Positions 62,626-64,000 of a DNA stretch of 64,000 nt are shown piece by piece; within the stretch, counting starts at the first letter, position 1, and every line of letters starts with the position of its first letter. Under the pieces are notes generated by a model, which saw only the letters and a list, made by a program, of their open reading frames with translations, had not been told where the DNA came from and made no database searches. A program made the position numbers and the translations under genes. Origin of the DNA: SHVO01 sp041905525 (lineage in GTDB: Bacteria; Pseudomonadota; Alphaproteobacteria; Rhodospirillales; Rhodospirillaceae); contig JAYRKY010000011.1 in the NCBI GenBank assembly GCA_041905525.1, forward strand, positions 48,976 to 112,975, read 5' to 3'.

Positions 62626-63966
62626 GTGGCCAAGAGCGAAAACACCGTCACGGGCCGCGTCCGGCGCTATGCCCAGGTTGGAACCGCCATCGGCGGCATT
62701 GCCGCGCGGGTGGCCGGGGAACGTGTCCTCGGCCTAAAGGGCGACAACAGCAAGAATGCCGAGACGCTCAAGATTGCTCTGGGTGGCCTCAAGGGGCCGC
62801 TGATGAAAGTCGCCCAAATACTTTCGTCGATCCCCGAGGCGCTACCGGCGGAGTACGCGGCGGAGTTGGCGCAGCTTCAATCCAACGCCCCGCACATGGG
62901 CTGGCCCTTCGTCAACCGGCGCATGACCACCGAGCTCGGTGCGGACTGGAAATCGCGGTTCGCGTCCTTCGAACGTGAAGCGGCGAGGGCGGCGTCCCTC
63001 GGTCAGGTTCACAAGGCACAAAGCAAGAAGGGCGAGGCTCTTGCCTGCAAGCTCCAGTACCCCGACATGGAATCGGTGGTCGAGGCGGACCTACGGCAGT
63101 TGAAGCTCGTGTTCTCCGCCTATCGACGCTTCGATCCCGCCATCGATCCCAGCGACATCCATAACGAAATCTCCGACCGTCTGCGGGAAGAGCTCGATTA
63201 CGAACGCGAAGCGCGGAATCTCGCGCTTTATCGGCACATGTTGGGCGAAGAGAAGGGGGTGCACATCCCCAACGTATTCCCGGAGCTTTCCACCCGGCGC
63301 CTCCTGACCATGTCATGGCTCGAGGGTCGGCCCTTGAAAGATGTGGCGGGGGAAGCGGACCAGGCGACGCGCGACGAAATCGCCGTGAACATGTTCCGTG
63401 CATGGTATGTCCCCTTCTATCAGTACGGCGTCATCCACGGCGACCCCCATCTCGGGAATTACACGGTCAGGCCTGACGCGACCGTCAATCTGTTGGACTT
63501 CGGCTGTATCCGCGTGTTTCCGCCGGCCTTCGTGAAAGGCGTTATCGAACTTTACCGCGCGATCCGCGCCAACGATCGCGCGCTTGCAGTGTCGGCCTAC
63601 GAGTCCTGGGGCTTCAAAGGGCTCAGCAATGAAGTGATCGACGTCCTCAATATCTGGGCGGCATTCGTCTACGCGCCCTTGATGGAGGACCGGCCAAGAC
63701 TGGTGGAGGAAACGAACGCCGCGCAGTACGGCCGAGACACGGTCGCTAAAGTGCATGTGGAGTTGAAACGCCTCGGAGGCGTAAAGCCGCCACGCGAATT
63801 TGTGCTGATGGATCGCGCGGCCATTGGACTGGGATCGGTCTTCATGCACCTGAACGCGAAGGTGAATTGGTACCGATTGTTCCACGAGACGATTGAAGGG
63901 TTTGACGTCGATCGCCTGGCGCAATCGCAAACGAAGGTGTTGAAGAAGGCGGGTCTGACAGCCTAG
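62626..63966 (+). CDS. ABC1/UbiB-family atypical kinase
   Basis: A 446-residue ADCK/UbiB-type protein kinase-like fold linked in other organisms to ubiquinone synthesis. The motifs are the Ala-rich nucleotide loop AARAASLGQVHKA, the catalytic loop HGDPHLGNY and metal-binding LDFGCIR. The usual KxGQ motif is KVAQ here (LMKVAQILSSIPEALP). The start is a GTG directly after the pepF stop codon, so the two are likely cotranscribed. It belongs to the branch typical of alphaproteobacteria, not to classic UbiB. Confidence 0.9.
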   Translation: MAKSENTVTGRVRRYAQVGTAIGGIAARVAGERVLGLKGDNSKNAETLKIALGGLKGPLMKVAQILSSIPEALPAEYAAELAQLQSNAPHMGWPFVNRRMTTELGADWKSRFASFEREAARAASLGQVHKAQSKKGEALACKLQYPDMESVVEADLRQLKLVFSAYRRFDPAIDPSDIHNEISDRLREELDYEREARNLALYRHMLGEEKGVHIPNVFPELSTRRLLTMSWLEGRPLKDVAGEADQATRDEIAVNMFRAWYVPFYQYGVIHGDPHLGNYTVRPDATVNLLDFGCIRVFPPAFVKGVIELYRAIRANDRALAVSAYESWGFKGLSNEVIDVLNIWAAFVYAPLMEDRPRLVEETNAAQYGRDTVAKVHVELKRLGGVKPPREFVLMDRAAIGLGSVFMHLNAKVNWYRLFHETIEGFDVDRLAQSQTKVLKKAGLTA

Positions 63967-64000
63967 GTCCGCCCTAATTCTGCGTTGACGTCGATGCCTG

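Overview
The window reads as a contiguous piece of an alphaproteobacterial chromosome: GC-rich, densely packed, with almost no accessory DNA. Four features place it there. The tmRNA gene is circularly permuted (acceptor piece first, coding piece second) and lies beside an alpha-type SspB adaptor. A GapR/DUF2312 nucleoid protein is present. The division/cell-wall (dcw) cluster runs mraZ to ftsZ and on to lpxC. MurE carries the DNPRSE motif of a meso-diaminopimelate cell wall. I cannot name the genus from sequence alone.

Region 1 (1-20.4 kb, minus strand) is a nearly complete dcw cluster. In transcription order it is mraZ, rsmH, ftsL, ftsI, murE, murF, mraY, murD, ftsW, murG, murC, murB, ddl, ftsQ, ftsA, ftsZ, then an enoyl-CoA hydratase and the 5' part of lpxC. 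Most genes overlap or abut. The first break is an A-rich 179-nt leader before ftsZ, and a strong terminator follows ftsZ. The mraZ promoter carries three TGGGN repeats at exact 10-bp period, a likely MraZ operator.

Region 2 (20.4-30.1 kb) has a soluble GAF-PAS hybrid histidine kinase divergent from mraZ, the RNase P RNA gene with a recognisable promoter, a cell-wall amidase, an RpoH-type sigma factor interrupted by an in-frame TAG codon, an acyl-CoA dehydrogenase and a large AsmA-family protein.

Region 3 (30.1-36 kb, minus strand) is a run ssrA, sspB, fumA (class I), aminoglycoside-phosphotransferase-like kinase, alpha/beta hydrolase, fumC (class II) and an RHH regulator. Both fumarase classes therefore sit in one directional gene run, and the ribosome-rescue RNA lies next to the adaptor that delivers its tagged products to ClpXP.

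Region 4 (36-51.5 kb) holds thyA and folA around a small secreted protein, a secreted trypsin-like protease with a duplicated C-terminal domain, mrp, hflK-hflC followed by a Do-type protease, holC, a membrane hybrid kinase with an Hpt domain, a DEAD-box helicase, a hydrolase, a TerB-like protein, a small lipoprotein and rpmJ.

Region 5 (51.5-64 kb) holds hemN and a divergent periplasmic haem-binding protein sharing an FNR/FixK-type box, pyruvate kinase, an EamA transporter, an N-formylglutamate amidohydrolase, DUF1244, gapR, a long-chain acyl-CoA synthetase, oligoendopeptidase F and an ABC1-family kinase.

Most of the window is conserved housekeeping DNA. The observations most worth checking are the amber codon in rpoH, the FNR-box pair, the duplicated domain of the protease, the two-fumarase run and the MraZ operator. 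I saw no CRISPR array, insertion sequence, prophage or tRNA gene.
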